Positions 6,345 to 6,806 of a DNA stretch of 6,806 nt are shown one piece after another. Both the position numbers and the translations under genes were made by a program. Position 1 is the first letter of the stretch; each line of letters begins with the position of its first letter. Source of the DNA: Desulfocapsa sulfexigens (GTDB lineage Bacteria; Desulfobacterota; Desulfobulbia; Desulfobulbales; Desulfocapsaceae); the NCBI GenBank assembly GCA_015661935.1, contig DQVD01000125.1:1-6806 (forward strand). The letters run 5' to 3'. Below the pieces are notes generated by a model. It was not told the origin of the DNA and made no database searches. It saw only the letters and a program-made list of their open reading frames with translations.

Positions 6345-6806
6345 GGGCTAAGACCTGGAAGAATTATCATTAAAAAATTTTGAGCGCTGATACTACACAG
6401 TTTTAAAATAAATGAACAGCGTAGAATGCGCCCGGATACGCAACAACACAAAAGCAGATAACAATTCCTTTGGCAAACACTGAAAAGATGCATCTGCATC
6501 CAATCACCCTTGCCTTCCGCAGAGTGTCTTTTAATAATCACCAAATCCTTTGTAGCGACGATCCGCCCCTATGGCAATAAGCTTTCCCCTTCCCCAGGTG
6601 TTTGTACCTGGGCTGTTTGCAGGACTGTGAAGAATAGTGAATAGAAGCGTAAGAGTGTGCCTGTTACAAGTGTAAGCCCTTCATTCGATGGCCTGGGAGA
6701 CTACTTGATTTGATGCATTACTCCGCTAATTCTTTTTGTGTGAGAAAAAAGACCTGCTACAAGACAAAGCGATCAAAATGATACCACTGCAAAGGGTGAG
6801 CACGCA
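6345..6806. other. Leader or intergenic region upstream of the operon
   Basis: These 462 nt contain no coding region I can support on either strand. Frames are short, cysteine- or leucine-rich by chance, and lack ribosome sites. A weak promoter candidate for the operon on the minus strand is TGTTCA at 6418-6413, 17 nt, then TAGTAT at 6395-6390. It would give a leader of roughly 40 nt before the ACP start, but the -35 match is poor. Three short dyads lie further up: GATGCA/TGCATC at 6487-6500, CCCAGGT/ACCTGGG at 6593-6612, and TTACA/TGTAA at 6664-6675. Any could be a regulator site; none is diagnostic. On the minus strand, a 26-codon frame open to the right edge ends at a TAG at 6728-6726. It might be the tail of an upstream gene but cannot be judged. 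Confidence 0.5.
6593..6612. repeat. Perfect 7-bp inverted repeat, hairpin or operator candidate
   Basis: CCCAGGT at 6593-6599 and ACCTGGG at 6606-6612 form a perfect GC-rich dyad around a 6-nt centre. Neither strand has a run of T after the stem, so it does not look like an intrinsic terminator. A regulator-binding site or a structured RNA leader element are the remaining options; the sequence does not decide between them. Confidence 0.4.

Noticed and set aside
6341..6544. A 67-codon minus-strand frame whose TGA overlaps the ACP ATG
   Set aside because: The ATGA overlap is attractive, but the product is Cys/Leu-rich without a recognisable domain and no ribosome site was found. The frame fits chance in a non-coding leader.
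6593..6612. The GC-rich hairpin as an intrinsic terminator
   Set aside because: No T-run follows the stem on either strand.
6731..6752. TCTTTTT/AAAAAGA inverted repeat as a terminator
   Set aside because: The stem is almost entirely A-T pairs with an 8-nt loop, too weak to call; it probably reflects local AT tracts.
6726..6806. A 26-codon minus-strand frame open to the right edge, with a hydrophobic stretch and a basic tail
   Set aside because: It could be the end of an upstream gene, but all three frames stay open for at least ten codons here and nothing distinguishes this one from chance.
1..6806. CRISPR arrays, tRNA or rRNA genes, insertion sequences
   Set aside because: I saw no spaced direct repeats, tRNA-like cloverleaf, rRNA segment, transposase or terminal repeats.

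Overview
The window is a tightly packed operon, entirely on the minus strand, that reads like a dedicated pathway for an unusual acyl lipid. In transcription order it holds an acyl carrier protein (ACP), a FabF-like ketosynthase (KAS), a PlsC-family acyltransferase, a B12-binding radical SAM enzyme, a SPASM-type radical SAM enzyme, and a CrtI/retinol-saturase-like FAD oxidoreductase. The first codons of a seventh gene, with a good Shine-Dalgarno sequence and a hydrophobic N-terminus, run off the left edge. Junctions are overlaps of 4 to 14 nt or gaps of 10 to 13 nt, so co-transcription and translational coupling are very likely.

Layout: positions 6345-6806 are a leader or intergenic region with no convincing gene but several short dyads. 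Positions 4836-6344 carry the chain-building pair (ACP, KAS). Positions 4055-4849 carry the membrane acyltransferase. Positions 1517-4058 carry two different radical SAM enzymes. Positions 54-1520 carry the flavoenzyme, and 1-43 the start of the next gene.

Working model (inference): the KAS and ACP build or hold a specialised acyl chain, with ketoreduction and dehydration supplied by enzymes outside the window. The B12 and SPASM radical SAM enzymes carry out radical C-H or C-C chemistry, such as methylation, cyclisation or isomerisation. The FAD enzyme adds or removes C=C bonds. The membrane acyltransferase moves the finished chain to a glycerolipid or another hydroxyl acceptor. This set of families resembles the gene clusters proposed for ladderane lipids in anammox bacteria and related clusters in other anaerobes. 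The product here is unknown.

Organism: two oxygen-sensitive radical SAM enzymes, one with a B12 domain, and moderate, slightly AT-rich composition suggest an anaerobic or facultative Gram-negative bacterium. A sulfate-reducing Desulfobacterota-type host is my guess from general protein flavour. No marker gene in the window proves it.
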